64,000 nt of DNA from Oscillospiraceae bacterium (GCA_015067025.1 SVNC01000002.1:151777-215776); one strand, 5' to 3'. Shown: positions 49,392 through 59,263, numbered from the stretch's first letter. The notes: a model not told the origin generated them from the letters alone. Translations and numbers: made by a program.

Positions 49392-49853
49392 TTATAAAGA
49401 CTTCAAATACAACCCATATTCATAGCTATCGCCTTGATACTCTTCGCTCATTCTGCCAATCAACTGCGTAAATCCAAGCTTTGAATATATGTGTATAGCT
49501 GTTTTGTTGTCATCTTCAACACCGATTGTAAATTCCGAATAGCCTTTTTCTGCAAGTATGGAAATTACTTTGTTCATCAAAAGCTGTCCATATCCTTTGC
49601 CTTGAAAATCCTTATGAATGCGAAAAGCAAAGAGGTAAGTTCGCTTATTTTTTACAGCAAACCTGTTATCATCGTGAACATAGGCGGCGTGTATCTCTCC
49701 GATAAGTCTGTTATCTTGAAATAATCCGAATATATCAATTTTGCCCTCGGTGATATCTCTTGTATTTTCGGCAATCATTTCATCGGGATTGTTGTAATCA
49801 AAAAGTTGGAACAGCAGATTTAATTCGTCTGTGTTTATAGTTCTAACGTTCAT
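49392..49853 (-). CDS. GNAT-family N-acetyltransferase
   Basis: 153 aa. Acetyl-CoA-binding loop HKDFQGKGYGQLLMNKV and ending VEDDNKTAIHIYSKLGFTQ, the canonical GNAT motifs A and B. The start overlaps the tail of a ferredoxin-domain gene remnant by 10 bp. Substrate not predictable. Confidence 0.9.
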   Translation of the reverse strand: MNVRTINTDELNLLFQLFDYNNPDEMIAENTRDITEGKIDIFGLFQDNRLIGEIHAAYVHDDNRFAVKNKRTYLFAFRIHKDFQGKGYGQLLMNKVISILAEKGYSEFTIGVEDDNKTAIHIYSKLGFTQLIGRMSEEYQGDSYEYGLYLKSL

Positions 49854-50012
49854 AATTATCGCTCCACACCTTTTCTACAGCCTTATTCTTAAACAAAGAC
49901 AAAGCAAGCTTGGGGCAATGATGAATACAGCGGTAGCAATTCATACACATTGCCTTATTGATTACAGGATAACCGCTGATTTCGGTAATTGCTCCTGCGT
50001 TATATTTCTTTT
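49844..50012 (-). pseudogene. Remnant of a ferredoxin-domain (EFR1-like) gene
   Basis: About 55 codons can be read leftward from near 50005 to a TAG at 49844-49846. They encode AGAITEISGYPVINK followed by CMNCYRCIHHCPKLALSLF, a [4Fe-4S] motif as in EFR1-type flavodoxin/ferredoxin fusions. An in-frame stop lies just upstream (about 50010) and no start or flavodoxin part is present. The remaining intergenic bases up to 50186 show no gene. Confidence 0.7.
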
Positions 50013-50186
50013 ATTTCTTATTTCTTTAAGATTGTCCGAAAATCCCATAAAATGAAGTGAACCTCCGTTTTTTATTTACAATATTATTATACTTTCGGAT
50101 AATTTAATAATCTACCAACCTGTCATTGCTTTTTAGCAACCCTGAGTAGCATTTTATAACAGTATTTTCTAATAAAATGATTTTAA

Positions 50187-51305
50187 CTAATTCTTATTCA
50201 GATTTAAAACCATAAACACATCTGAAACAGGATTATTATTATAATTTTCGGTATATACAAATCCCATTTTTTCATAAAGCGAAACAGCCTTTTCGCTTTT
50301 TTTGTATGTATCAAGATATATTCTTTTAAAGCCCAACATTTTAGCATTCGCAACTGCAGTTTTCGCAAGACGATATCCGAGCTTTTTACCGTGATATTTC
50401 TCATAAAGATAAAGAGATTTAAGCTCACAGCTTTCATTATCAATAGTTCTTATACCTACAGTTCCAATGATCTCATCCTTGTCAAACATACACCAGAATT
50501 TACGGAAATACCCTTTTACATCATTGTAAAAGCTATGCCTTCCATCAAGATCAAGCTCACGACCTGATTCAGGCAAGCATTTTTCGAGAAACGGTATAAG
50601 ACGCTCTTTATAGCCAACCAGATATTCCTTGATTGTTACAAAAGCAGAAATCTCAATCCGCTTGTAATTTTTTGCCGTTATATGAAAGCTCGTACAAGGG
50701 TCAGGCATATCAGGTGTAAACCCCGTAGCTTTATATACAGACTGTGCTCTGTGATTGTGTTCCTTTGTGCCGAGGAAGAAGTAATCAGTTTCCATCATTT
50801 CAAAAGCAAATTTCTTTGCAAGATGTAAGGCTTCTTTTCCGTAGCCTTTACCCTTTTCTATAATCGCTATCCTTTTAAGCTGAATCTTTTCACGAGGATC
50901 CGCCATGTCAGAAAAGATCATAATACCAATTGGAGTACCATCTTCTTTTTCAATAATAGTCTGAAGGAAGTTTAAATCTCCCATTTTTGCTATACGCCAG
51001 CCTATAGGCCAGTTTGCGACCCATGGACTGTTATCCTCGTCGCACTCTACCATGCCCATAAAGTCGATATCATCAAGTGTTGCTTTGCGAATAGTAATAC
51101 GCTCACCTTTAATTATCTCAAAGCGGTCTATATTTCCTACTTTTAGCCCCGCAAGAAAGTCCCTTGCAAAATATTTTTCAAATTCTGCAAGTTGTTCTTC
51201 TGTACTGTCTTTTACATGATTATTTTTATGTATCTCTAAAAAATCGTAATAAGCGTTTTTATAAACAGGGTTTTCTTCTAAAATTTTAAGTAATTCTTCG
51301 TTCAT
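50187..51305 (-). CDS. Double-GNAT acetyltransferase
   Basis: 372 aa with two GNAT-type domains in tandem. The first, after an N-terminal helical part, begins near residue 65 (ERITIRKATLDDIDFMGMV), with RIAIIEKGKGYGKEALHLAKKFAF and HNHRAQSVYKATGF. The second (residues 220-370) contains SLYLYEKYHGKKLGYRLAKTAV and SEKAVSLYEKMGFVYTEN. The substrates are unknown. Overlaps the next upstream gene by 4 bp in an acetyltransferase cluster. Confidence 0.88.
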   Translation of the reverse strand: MNEELLKILEENPVYKNAYYDFLEIHKNNHVKDSTEEQLAEFEKYFARDFLAGLKVGNIDRFEIIKGERITIRKATLDDIDFMGMVECDEDNSPWVANWPIGWRIAKMGDLNFLQTIIEKEDGTPIGIMIFSDMADPREKIQLKRIAIIEKGKGYGKEALHLAKKFAFEMMETDYFFLGTKEHNHRAQSVYKATGFTPDMPDPCTSFHITAKNYKRIEISAFVTIKEYLVGYKERLIPFLEKCLPESGRELDLDGRHSFYNDVKGYFRKFWCMFDKDEIIGTVGIRTIDNESCELKSLYLYEKYHGKKLGYRLAKTAVANAKMLGFKRIYLDTYKKSEKAVSLYEKMGFVYTENYNNNPVSDVFMVLNLNKN

Positions 51306-51823
51306 CTGTCTATCCTTTCATACTCCATTGTAACCATTTTGGGACCACCGCCAAGCTTTTGAAACTCTCCATATCCTACAAAATGCAGACCGCATTTTTC
51401 CATAACTCTACCCGACGCTTTGTTCGGCTCAGCGTGACTTGATGTAAACTTTCTTGCGTCAAAATTATCATAAACATACTGTATCATCGCCTTTGTAGCT
51501 TCTGTTGCATATCCGTTGCCCCAGCAATCGTAACGAAAATTATATCCAAATCCCCAGAAATCATTTTCTTTTGAATCTGGTCCTATACTACCGCTTCCGA
51601 TAAGCTTGCCATCAGACTTTCTGACATAACCGAAGTGATATTCTTTCATTTCTTCCTGAATGGAGCTAAGCCATTCCACAACCTGTTCTACATTGCTGTA
51701 TGTATTATAAATCATATATCTTGCTACTCGTTCATCACTTACCCATTGAAAAACTGCGTCTGCATCATCAATATTTAAAGGTCTGAGTATCAATCTTTCT
51801 GTCTCAATAACTATATTATGCAT
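51302..51823 (-). CDS. RimJ/RimL-type GNAT acetyltransferase
   Basis: 173 aa. ETERLILRPLNIDDADAVF start, acetyl-CoA region YDCWGNGYATEATKAMIQYVYD and NKASGRVMEKCGLHFVGYGEFQ, as in the RimJ/L family (N-terminal or small-molecule acetylation). Overlaps the HAD gene by 8 bp and the double-GNAT by 4 bp, all on the minus strand. Confidence 0.92.
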   Translation of the reverse strand: MHNIVIETERLILRPLNIDDADAVFQWVSDERVARYMIYNTYSNVEQVVEWLSSIQEEMKEYHFGYVRKSDGKLIGSGSIGPDSKENDFWGFGYNFRYDCWGNGYATEATKAMIQYVYDNFDARKFTSSHAEPNKASGRVMEKCGLHFVGYGEFQKLGGGPKMVTMEYERIDR

Positions 51824-52541
51824 CTTTTCCCTCCATTACTTCGATTAATTCCCTCCAATGATGAATATGTAAAAAATCAAACTCAGTTGAAGCATCATTT
51901 TTCTCTGCAGTATAATCATAAAATACAGGAAAAATCCCTGCGTTATTTGCTCCTATAACATCATTTTCAAAATTGTCTCCGCAATACCACACCTTGTCTG
52001 ATGACAAACCTGCTTTAGATAAAGCAATCTCAAATAATCGTTTATCAGGTTTTCGCAACATATAATCGCTGGAGGACATCACAAATTCAAACTTGTTATT
52101 TGGCAGAAGTCTGTCAAAGCGATCTTTTATCGCTTCTCCCGACCATAAATTGTTGCTTATTACCGCGGTACGAATTCCTGTTTTGTTGAGATAGTCGAGC
52201 ATTTCATCTGCATAAGGCATAATCGCCCCGGATGATGCAGATGTCCAGAATATAATTTCCTGTTCCAATGGTGTCAAAGAAAACTCAATACCCAAATGCT
52301 CAAACGTAAGACGATTTCCAACTCTTGCAGAGATATCATATCCAAAGGTTTTCCTTACATTTTCTATTTCTCCGAATACTTTTTGTGTTTCAGTGCGTAT
52401 ATCGTTAAATGTGCAATTGTTTGGATTCTTTATTATGTATTTCATAAGATCTGCATTACCCCTGTCAGAATTCCAGTCAGGTTCACAAAGCAAAGTATGA
52501 CCGTAGTCGAAAATTATCATTTCCGGTCTTGTAATGTTCAT
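51816..52541 (-). CDS. HAD-superfamily hydrolase
   Basis: 241 aa. Motif I IFDYGHTLLCEPD, where DxD is altered to DYG, motif II AVISNNLWSGE, motif III LRKPDKRLFE and motif IV YCGDNFENDVIGAN. The second Asp of motif I is missing, as in the HAD at 48693, so both may act as non-classical HAD hydrolases. Overlaps both neighbours (8 bp and 4 bp) in a compact operon. Confidence 0.88.
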   Translation of the reverse strand: MNITRPEMIIFDYGHTLLCEPDWNSDRGNADLMKYIIKNPNNCTFNDIRTETQKVFGEIENVRKTFGYDISARVGNRLTFEHLGIEFSLTPLEQEIIFWTSASSGAIMPYADEMLDYLNKTGIRTAVISNNLWSGEAIKDRFDRLLPNNKFEFVMSSSDYMLRKPDKRLFEIALSKAGLSSDKVWYCGDNFENDVIGANNAGIFPVFYDYTAEKNDASTEFDFLHIHHWRELIEVMEGKDA

Positions 52542-53086
52542 ATCCTATCCTCCGTCTCTACAGCCGTTTCGGCATAATATCTATAAGAATTAATAGTAAC
52601 CATCTCCGGTTTTACAGAAGATAGCTCCGATTCCCTGCTACCAACAAATTTAAAACCATTCTTTTCTATAACTCTGTTGCTACCGATATTATCTTTCACA
52701 GCTTCAATAACGATTTCTTTATATCCATCGGAAATAAGCTCACTAACAACCGCCTGTAAAGCCTCTGTCATATAGCCGTTATTCCAGAAGCGTTTACCCA
52801 TACAGTAACCGATAACGGGATTTCCGTGATGAAAGCCCACAACGTCTATCATACCCATAAGCTCATTATCATCTTTTCGTTCAACACCGTAACGGTAACA
52901 ATCAGGATTTTTATAATCCTTTAGCCAGAAATCAACAACGGCATCTGTTACTGCAACGCTTTCGTGAGGCTTCCAGGTTACATATCTTGCAACCTGGGGA
53001 TCACTTGCCCAGTTTTCATAGATTACAGGAACGTCTTCTTTAGTTATATATCTTAATTTAAGTCTTTTTGTTTCAAGCTCCTTCAT
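52538..53086 (-). CDS. RimJ/RimL-type GNAT acetyltransferase
   Basis: 182 aa from the ATG at 53086 with GTGAGGT upstream. An upstream in-frame ATG at 53149 lies within a strong hairpin and is rejected. LETKRLKLRYITKEDVPVIYENWASDPQVARYVTW, then GYCMGKRFWNNGYMTEALQAVVSEL and NIGSNRVIEKNGFKFVG. First gene of the acetyltransferase/HAD operon reading leftward. Substrate unknown. Confidence 0.9.
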   Translation of the reverse strand: MKELETKRLKLRYITKEDVPVIYENWASDPQVARYVTWKPHESVAVTDAVVDFWLKDYKNPDCYRYGVERKDDNELMGMIDVVGFHHGNPVIGYCMGKRFWNNGYMTEALQAVVSELISDGYKEIVIEAVKDNIGSNRVIEKNGFKFVGSRESELSSVKPEMVTINSYRYYAETAVETEDRI

Positions 53087-53125
53087 TTTGGATACCTCAC
53101 TTGACATACTCCGCTTAAATATTCC

Positions 53126-53160
53126 ATAATACGCCGATACATAAAGCATCGGCGTATTAT
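53126..53160 (-). terminator. Strong hairpin after mutS2
   Basis: A perfect 13-bp stem ATAATACGCCGAT / ATCGGCGTATTAT with a 9-nt loop, right after the mutS2 stop. No long U-run, but position and strength suggest the end of the mutS2 operon. Confidence 0.65.
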
Positions 53161-53163
53161 AGG

Positions 53164-55539
53164 TTATTCCAATTCTGCAACTGTAACGCCTGATTCACCT
53201 TCTCCGTAAACACCATCACGGAAAGTTTTTACATGGGGATTGCGTCTTAAATATTGCTGTACGGCACTTCTTAAAGCACCCGTACCTTTACCATGAATTA
53301 TAGTTATAACAGAAATTCCACTCATAAGGCAGCTATCAATAAATCTGTCCACTTCCATAACACCTTCATCACCCATCATTCCACGGATGTCAAGCTCCAT
53401 TCCTGATTTTCTTGTGAAATTGCTTACCACCTTTTTGCTGACCTTTGGAGCAGGTTGCTTTTTACTTTCTTTCTTTTCTATAAGACGGAGATTTTCCATC
53501 TTTGTTTTTGATTTCATCGCTCCTATCTGAACAAAGCAGATATTTTTAGCATCAGGGAGTCTTACAAGAGTACCCTCCTGATTAAGATCCACTACAAGCA
53601 CCGTATCACCGATTTTAAGAGGTCTTGGGAGCACATAATGCTCTACTTTCTTTTCAGAGATAGGGTTTGCAGCATCATACATACTGTTCATAGCGGAATT
53701 CAAACGTGAACGAGCACCCTTTACCTTTTGCGAGAAATCGGCACTCTCCTTTTGCTTTCTTATCTGTTCAAGATCTTCCAGAAGTAAATCACCCTGGAAA
53801 CGAACTTCTTCAATAATGCTCATCGCCTTATTGCGAACTGCCTGTAATTCTTTTTCCTTTTCCTTTTCAAGACGTTCCTTCTGTTCTTCAAGTTCTGAAG
53901 TCAGTGCCTTTGACTTACGTTCTTCACTCTGAACAGCAGATTTAAGCTTTTCAAGCTCTTGTCTTGATTTTTCAAGTGTCTCTACTACTTCTTCAAAACG
54001 CTTGTTTTCTGTACTTACAAGCTCCTTTGCTTCATTTATGATATGCTCATCAATACCAAGCTTTGAGGATATAGCAAATGCATTCGATTTACCCGGCATA
54101 CCAACAATAAATCTGTATGTCGGTTGTAGTGTCTTTACATCAAACTCACAGGAAGCGTTTTCTACACCTTCCGTTTCAATAGCATACATCTTTACTTCCT
54201 GATAGTGAGTAGTCGCAAGCAGCTTTGAATCACGACTTTTTAGCTCACGAAGAATAGATACTGCTAAAGCAGAGCCTTCTACAGGGTCTGTACCGGAACA
54301 AAGTTCATCAAGCAGTACAAGTGAGCTTTCATTTGCGGTTTTCAGAATCTTCACAATATTTGTCATATGAGATGAAAAAGTAGATAAGCTCTGTTCAATA
54401 CTCTGTTCATCACCAATATCCACGTAAACTTCATCAAACATACCTATAACGCTGTTATCACTTGCAGGTATCATCATACCGCACATTGCCATAAGTACGA
54501 GAAGTCCGGCAGTCTTTAAGGAAACTGTCTTGCCGCCCGTATTAGGACCTGTTACAATAAGTGAAGAGTAGCTGTTGCCAAGCTCTAAGGTTATGGGTAC
54601 GACCTTATCCTTATCAATAAGCGGATGTCTTGCTTTATTTAAGGTAAAACAAGGTTTTCCACTGATCTCGGGAATAACTGCTTTCATCTTTGCACCTAAA
54701 TTTGCTTTAGCAAAGTAGATTTCAAGAGTTAGAACTATTTTATAATCCTTTATCATTGACTGAGAGAAATTGCCCACCATTTCGGACATTTCTTTAATTA
54801 TACGTTCAATTTCTTCCTGCTCACGGGACTGTAGTACTCTTATTTCGTTATTAGCCTCTACAACACTCATAGGCTCAATAAATAAAGTTGCACCCGTCTG
54901 TGAAGAATCGTGTACAAGACCGCTTATCTCTGATTTATACTCTGTCTTTACAGGCACGACAAATCTACCGTCACGCATTGTAACAAGGCTTTCCTGAAGG
55001 TATTTCTGATTTGTCTTGTTTTTTATCAGCTTATCAAGCTGTTCTCTGATATTAAGACTCTTTTTCTGTATAGCACGTCTTATTCTTGCAAGCTCAGGGC
55101 TTGCAGAATCTGAGATTTCTTCTTCAGAAACTATCGAATTTGAAATTATCTGTTCAAGATGTTTATTTTCAACTAAAGCATCAAAATACTCGGATAAAGA
55201 TGATTCTATACCACTGCACTGAGAATACCAACTTACAAGCCCCGATACTTCTCTTAGTAAAAGACCGATATCAAGAAGCTCTCTTAAAGATAATGTTGAG
55301 CCTTGTGACGCTCTTTTAGCACTGAAGCAAACATCCTTGATATTAAAAAATCTCGGTGTACCAAACTTTGAGGACAAAGTAAAGGCGTCACCTGTCTTTG
55401 CGATTTCGCTTTTTACAGTATCAATATCAAAACTTGGCTTTATTTTTAATATTTCTTCCTTACAGACATCACAATACGCCTGCTCGGATAAAAGAGCTAA
55501 GACCTTGTCCAGCTCCAGCTTTTTATATTCTTTTTTCAT
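53164..55539 (-). CDS. mutS2: Endonuclease MutS2
   Basis: 791-aa DNA-structure-binding ATPase that limits homologous recombination or helps rescue collided ribosomes. Walker A VTGPNTGGKTVSLKT, Walker B SLVLLDELCSGTDPVEGSAL, a long coiled coil (residues about 520-640), and a C-terminal Smr nuclease domain (LDIRGMMGDEGVMEVDRFID and IIHGKGTGALRSAVQQYLRR). No N-terminal mismatch-recognition domain, which separates it from MutS. Placed 13 bp downstream of recO, likely co-transcribed. Confidence 0.97.
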   Translation of the reverse strand: MKKEYKKLELDKVLALLSEQAYCDVCKEEILKIKPSFDIDTVKSEIAKTGDAFTLSSKFGTPRFFNIKDVCFSAKRASQGSTLSLRELLDIGLLLREVSGLVSWYSQCSGIESSLSEYFDALVENKHLEQIISNSIVSEEEISDSASPELARIRRAIQKKSLNIREQLDKLIKNKTNQKYLQESLVTMRDGRFVVPVKTEYKSEISGLVHDSSQTGATLFIEPMSVVEANNEIRVLQSREQEEIERIIKEMSEMVGNFSQSMIKDYKIVLTLEIYFAKANLGAKMKAVIPEISGKPCFTLNKARHPLIDKDKVVPITLELGNSYSSLIVTGPNTGGKTVSLKTAGLLVLMAMCGMMIPASDNSVIGMFDEVYVDIGDEQSIEQSLSTFSSHMTNIVKILKTANESSLVLLDELCSGTDPVEGSALAVSILRELKSRDSKLLATTHYQEVKMYAIETEGVENASCEFDVKTLQPTYRFIVGMPGKSNAFAISSKLGIDEHIINEAKELVSTENKRFEEVVETLEKSRQELEKLKSAVQSEERKSKALTSELEEQKERLEKEKEKELQAVRNKAMSIIEEVRFQGDLLLEDLEQIRKQKESADFSQKVKGARSRLNSAMNSMYDAANPISEKKVEHYVLPRPLKIGDTVLVVDLNQEGTLVRLPDAKNICFVQIGAMKSKTKMENLRLIEKKESKKQPAPKVSKKVVSNFTRKSGMELDIRGMMGDEGVMEVDRFIDSCLMSGISVITIIHGKGTGALRSAVQQYLRRNPHVKTFRDGVYGEGESGVTVAELE

Positions 55540-55552
55540 TTTTAATTCCTTT

Positions 55553-56323
55553 TTAGTTCATATTAAAGTTTATATTTTTATAATAATCAAGAGTTTTAAA
55601 GGATCTGCCCAACTGGGTAAGCAGATAAAACTCTGCTATAGCGGAAAAAATACGCTCATTTTGTTCTGAAACAGAAAATCTGTACAGCTTTTCTATATCG
55701 GAATACGCTACATATCTCATAGTGTGTAATACTGTAGGATTTAGAAAAAAAGCATTTTGTTCGCCAATATCATCTCTTAATTCTTCGTAACATTCTGAAC
55801 AATACAACGATCCTTCGTCAGGGAGAAAATACATTTCATCACTGTTATAGCATATACATTCCTTGCAGGCTCTGAGATCAGGCATAAAACCGATGTGGGT
55901 GATAAATCTGAATTCAAATATTGCCTTTATAAAGCGAAGTGACAGTTTGCCTTTCTGTAAATGAAAATATGTCATACATACAAAACGCAAAAGCTCAGTA
56001 TGCTCCTCTTCAGATGTGGCACAATATTTTATAACCTCCGCAAAATAGCTCGCAAGAGAAAGTCCTTCTATGGATTTACATATATCGTAAAAAGAACAAA
56101 TAGGTTCAGAGCTGTTTATAGTGTACTTATTTCCGCTTTTTTTCAAGCAGAATTTAGAATAGCTGAAAAGCGACGCCGCACTTGAATTTTTTCCGCCAAT
56201 CTTCTTCACTCCGTGTGCCATCACTTCGACAATACCGAGTTTATCTGTGAAAACATCCAAAAAACAGCTATTTTCCCCTATGATGCGTTCTCCTATAACA
56301 ATACCGTTAAGAGTAATAAGCAT
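55553..56323 (-). CDS. recO: DNA repair protein RecO
   Basis: 256 aa. An N-terminal OB fold (LNGIVIGERIIGENSCFLDVFTDKLGIVEVMAHGVKK) and a helical C-terminal domain with a zinc-site pattern (CKECICYNSDEMYF and LYCSECYEEL). Helps load RecA on SSB-coated DNA. Sits downstream of era, the usual Firmicute order era-recO. Confidence 0.94.
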   Translation of the reverse strand: MLITLNGIVIGERIIGENSCFLDVFTDKLGIVEVMAHGVKKIGGKNSSAASLFSYSKFCLKKSGNKYTINSSEPICSFYDICKSIEGLSLASYFAEVIKYCATSEEEHTELLRFVCMTYFHLQKGKLSLRFIKAIFEFRFITHIGFMPDLRACKECICYNSDEMYFLPDEGSLYCSECYEELRDDIGEQNAFFLNPTVLHTMRYVAYSDIEKLYRFSVSEQNERIFSAIAEFYLLTQLGRSFKTLDYYKNINFNMN

Positions 56324-56356
56324 AACAAGCCCTTTCCCTTTTTGCTGTGCAGAATC

Positions 56357-57262
56357 TTACTCTGCCTTTAATCCAAAATCTGCAATGGCTGATTCTTTAT
56401 TTCTCCAGTCTTCCTTGACCTTTACCCATATCTGCATATTAACCTTGCAACCGAAATATTCCTCTATATCAATTCGTGCAAGCGAACCTATCTTTTTAAG
56501 CATAGTCCCCTGCTTGCCGATTATCATACCCTTATGGGATGCCTTTTCGCAAACGATAACAATACCTAAATCTACAATTTCCGTACCGCTTCTATGACGG
56601 CGTGTTTCAAGGCTTTCGATATATACGGCAACACCGTGAGGAATTTCCTCCTGCATATTGCGGAGTATTTTCTCTCTGACAAGTTCAGAAAGCCACACTT
56701 TTTCAGTTTGATCGGTAGGAAGGTCATCATCGAAATAATGAACAGATTCCTTTGCATACTTTTCAAGAATGGGCATAATTGCATCTGTACCTGTTCTGTT
56801 CTTTACACTTATAGGAATGATTTCCTTGAAATCGTAAAGGTCACTGTATTCCTTTATGGTTTCTAAAAGGGATGACTTGTCCTTTATTAAATCCACCTTG
56901 TTGATAAGTAAAATTACATCGGTATTACGCACCTTAAAGCTTTCGATAAGATTATTTTCAATAGGTGATATCTTCTTTGTAGCATCAACCATAAGTATGA
57001 TTACGTCTACATCCGTAATGCTTTCTCTTATAGATTTAACCATCTGGTCAGAAAGCTTGTTCTTTGCTCTGTGCATACCGGGTGTGTCAATAAACACATA
57101 CTGTGTCTCACCCTTCGTAAGTACTCCATTTATTCTTGTTCTTGTGGTTTGCGGCTTTTCGCTGACGATTGCTACCTTTTCACCGACAAGTAAATTTGTA
57201 AGAGAGGATTTCCCCGCATTAGGACGTCCTGTAATTGCTATAAATGCTGATTTAGTTTCCAT
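56357..57262 (-). CDS. era: GTPase Era
   Basis: 301 aa. G1 GRPNAGKSS, G2 TTRTRINGV, G3 DTPGMHRAK and G4 NKVD, plus a C-terminal KH domain (ILRNMQEEIPHGVAVYIE and IVCEKASHKGMIIGKQGTMLKKIGSLARIDIEEY). Acts in 16S rRNA maturation and 30S assembly. Overlaps the dgkA gene by 11 bp. Confidence 0.97.
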   Translation of the reverse strand: METKSAFIAITGRPNAGKSSLTNLLVGEKVAIVSEKPQTTRTRINGVLTKGETQYVFIDTPGMHRAKNKLSDQMVKSIRESITDVDVIILMVDATKKISPIENNLIESFKVRNTDVILLINKVDLIKDKSSLLETIKEYSDLYDFKEIIPISVKNRTGTDAIMPILEKYAKESVHYFDDDLPTDQTEKVWLSELVREKILRNMQEEIPHGVAVYIESLETRRHRSGTEIVDLGIVIVCEKASHKGMIIGKQGTMLKKIGSLARIDIEEYFGCKVNMQIWVKVKEDWRNKESAIADFGLKAE

Positions 57263-57746
57263 TTTTATTCTTTCCTTTTATATTCCTTTTCTTTCCACCC
57301 TTTGCTATAAAGAGATAGAAAATACATACTGTTCCTAAAAGCATAGCAAGATTTCCTATATCTTCAGCAAAAAAACGGACAACTATCTTTAATTTTTCTA
57401 TATCACCAAATAAAATAATACCGATTATCACCGCTACTATAGAAGACAAAAATACAGCACCCGCAGCTATATCCTTACCAACCTTGGCGAGAGCCGAATA
57501 ACCGGGTGATACCTTATCAATAACTACTTCTATTGCGGTATTTATCATTTCTGTACATATCACGACAAGACAAGTCAATATAAGCAAAATATACTGCTCC
57601 TTTGAAAAGTCATAAAACAATGACAGAAATAAAACGCATATCGTCGCTACAATATGGATGCGGATATTTGTTTCGTGATGTACACAAAAAGCAATTCCAT
57701 TAGCCGCATATTTAAAGCTGTGATACAGCCTTTTTAAAAATTCCAT
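57252..57746 (-). CDS. dgkA: Undecaprenol/diacylglycerol kinase
   Basis: 164-aa membrane kinase. RLYHSFKYAANGIAFCVHHETNIRIH start, three TMs, and the family signature EMINTAIEVVIDKVSPGYSALAKVGKDIAAGAVFLSS. An additional C-terminal TM and a Lys-rich tail make it about 35 residues longer than the standard form. In Firmicutes this class mostly phosphorylates undecaprenol. Lies between ybeY and era as usual. Confidence 0.93.
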   Translation of the reverse strand: MEFLKRLYHSFKYAANGIAFCVHHETNIRIHIVATICVLFLSLFYDFSKEQYILLILTCLVVICTEMINTAIEVVIDKVSPGYSALAKVGKDIAAGAVFLSSIVAVIIGIILFGDIEKLKIVVRFFAEDIGNLAMLLGTVCIFYLFIAKGGKKRNIKGKNKNGN

Positions 57747-57750
57747 GTTA

Positions 57751-58242
57751 TTATTCTTTTTCAGGGCGTGTAATGTTAAGACTATTCAGGATCTTATCCT
57801 GTAATTCAAACATTACCTTTTCGCCCTGAGGATCGTCCTCGTGATCATATCCTAAAAGGTGTAATGTTGAATGAGTTGCTAAAAATCCCACTTCTCTCAC
57901 AAGAGAATGACCGTACTCTATAGCCTGGGCGTGTGCCTTTTCCATGGAAATAACGATATCTCCAAGCATATATGCTCCGTTTTCGGGATTTATATCATAA
58001 TCATCATAAGCACCAAGCGGAAATGAAATTACATCAGTAACCTTGTTTTTGTCACGAAACTCCTTATTTAATTGCTTTATCGTTTCGTTATCCACAAGGG
58101 TCACAGAAACCTCTGCAATATCACCGTCAAACTCTGTTTCCTTAAGTGTCTGAGCCACACAGCGTCTTATAACTGTACGGAGTCCTTTAGGAACTTCTAT
58201 AGCCTTCTGATCGTTATGAAATACCATTACAACTTTCGTCAT
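57751..58242 (-). CDS. ybeY: Endoribonuclease YbeY
   Basis: 163 aa. The metal site HSTLHLLGYDHEDD (H-x3-H-x5-H) and DVISFPLG are diagnostic. Involved in 16S rRNA 3' maturation and ribosome quality control. Located between phoH and dgkA. Confidence 0.96.
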   Translation of the reverse strand: MTKVVMVFHNDQKAIEVPKGLRTVIRRCVAQTLKETEFDGDIAEVSVTLVDNETIKQLNKEFRDKNKVTDVISFPLGAYDDYDINPENGAYMLGDIVISMEKAHAQAIEYGHSLVREVGFLATHSTLHLLGYDHEDDPQGEKVMFELQDKILNSLNITRPEKE

Positions 58243-58256
58243 CTTTTTTATCCGTC

Positions 58257-59219
58257 CTATATTTTATTCTTTTCGTTATACGCTTCATAAGCTCTTACTA
58301 TATCCTGAACAAGTCTGTGTCTTACAACGTCCTTTTCAGTAAAGCGATTGATTGCAATACCATCAATATTTTTAAGAATTTTTGTCGCTTCCACAAGACC
58401 TGAACGCTTTGAATCGGGAAGATCTATTTGAGTAACGTCACCGGTAATAACCATTTTACTGTTAAAACCAAGTCTTGTAAGAAACATCTTCATCTGTTCG
58501 GGAGTAGTGTTCTGTGCTTCATCAAGAATGATAAAGCTGTCATCAAGCGTTCTTCCTCGCATATAGGCAAGAGGAGCAACCTCAATACAACCTCTTTCCA
58601 TATTACGCTGAAATGCTTCTGCACCCATCATATCAAACAAAGCATCATAAAGAGGTCTTAAATAAGGATCAACCTTGTTTTGAAGATCGCCCGGTAAGAA
58701 ACCAAGCTTTTCTCCCGCTTCTACGGCAGGTCTTGTAAGAATGATTCTCTGCACCTCGTGAGCTTTGAAGGCTCTTACAGCAAGTGCTACTGCAAGATAA
58801 GTCTTACCTGTACCGGCAGGACCTACTCCAAAGGTTATGATGTTTTTCTTTATGCTTTCAACGTACTTGCTCTGACCTACAGTTTTGGGCTTTATAGGCT
58901 TGCCTGTGTGACTTACACAAATACAGCTCTTACTGAGGTTTTCAAGCTCTTCACCCTTGCCATCATTTGCCATAGAGATAGCGTATCTTATATTCTGATC
59001 GGTAAGCCGTTCTTCTTTTTCCAGCATACCGATAAGAAGATTTATTACCTCTGATGCCTTCTGTACTGCGTTTTCTTCGCCTTTTATTCTTATTTCGTCA
59101 TCACGACTGTATATCGAAACCTTATATTCCTTCTGAATGATATTGATATTTTCATCAAAATCACCAAATAATGCGTGCATTTGTTCCATATCTGAAACAG
59201 ATATAGCTTTTTCTATCAT
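58257..59219 (-). CDS. phoH: PhoH-family ATPase
   Basis: 320 aa from the ATG at 59219; the GAAAGGAAA ribosome site coincides with an upstream in-frame GTG that I reject as start. An N-terminal KH-like region (residues 20-75), then Walker A GPAGTGKTYLAVALAVRAF, Walker B SFIILDEAQNTTPEQMKMF, and a C-terminal DIVRAYEAY. Role in RNA metabolism together with YbeY. Confidence 0.95.
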   Translation of the reverse strand: MIEKAISVSDMEQMHALFGDFDENINIIQKEYKVSIYSRDDEIRIKGEENAVQKASEVINLLIGMLEKEERLTDQNIRYAISMANDGKGEELENLSKSCICVSHTGKPIKPKTVGQSKYVESIKKNIITFGVGPAGTGKTYLAVALAVRAFKAHEVQRIILTRPAVEAGEKLGFLPGDLQNKVDPYLRPLYDALFDMMGAEAFQRNMERGCIEVAPLAYMRGRTLDDSFIILDEAQNTTPEQMKMFLTRLGFNSKMVITGDVTQIDLPDSKRSGLVEATKILKNIDGIAINRFTEKDVVRHRLVQDIVRAYEAYNEKNKI

Positions 59220-59263
59220 AAACCGATAATTTCCTTTCACTAAAAATCAGCATATATATTAGT

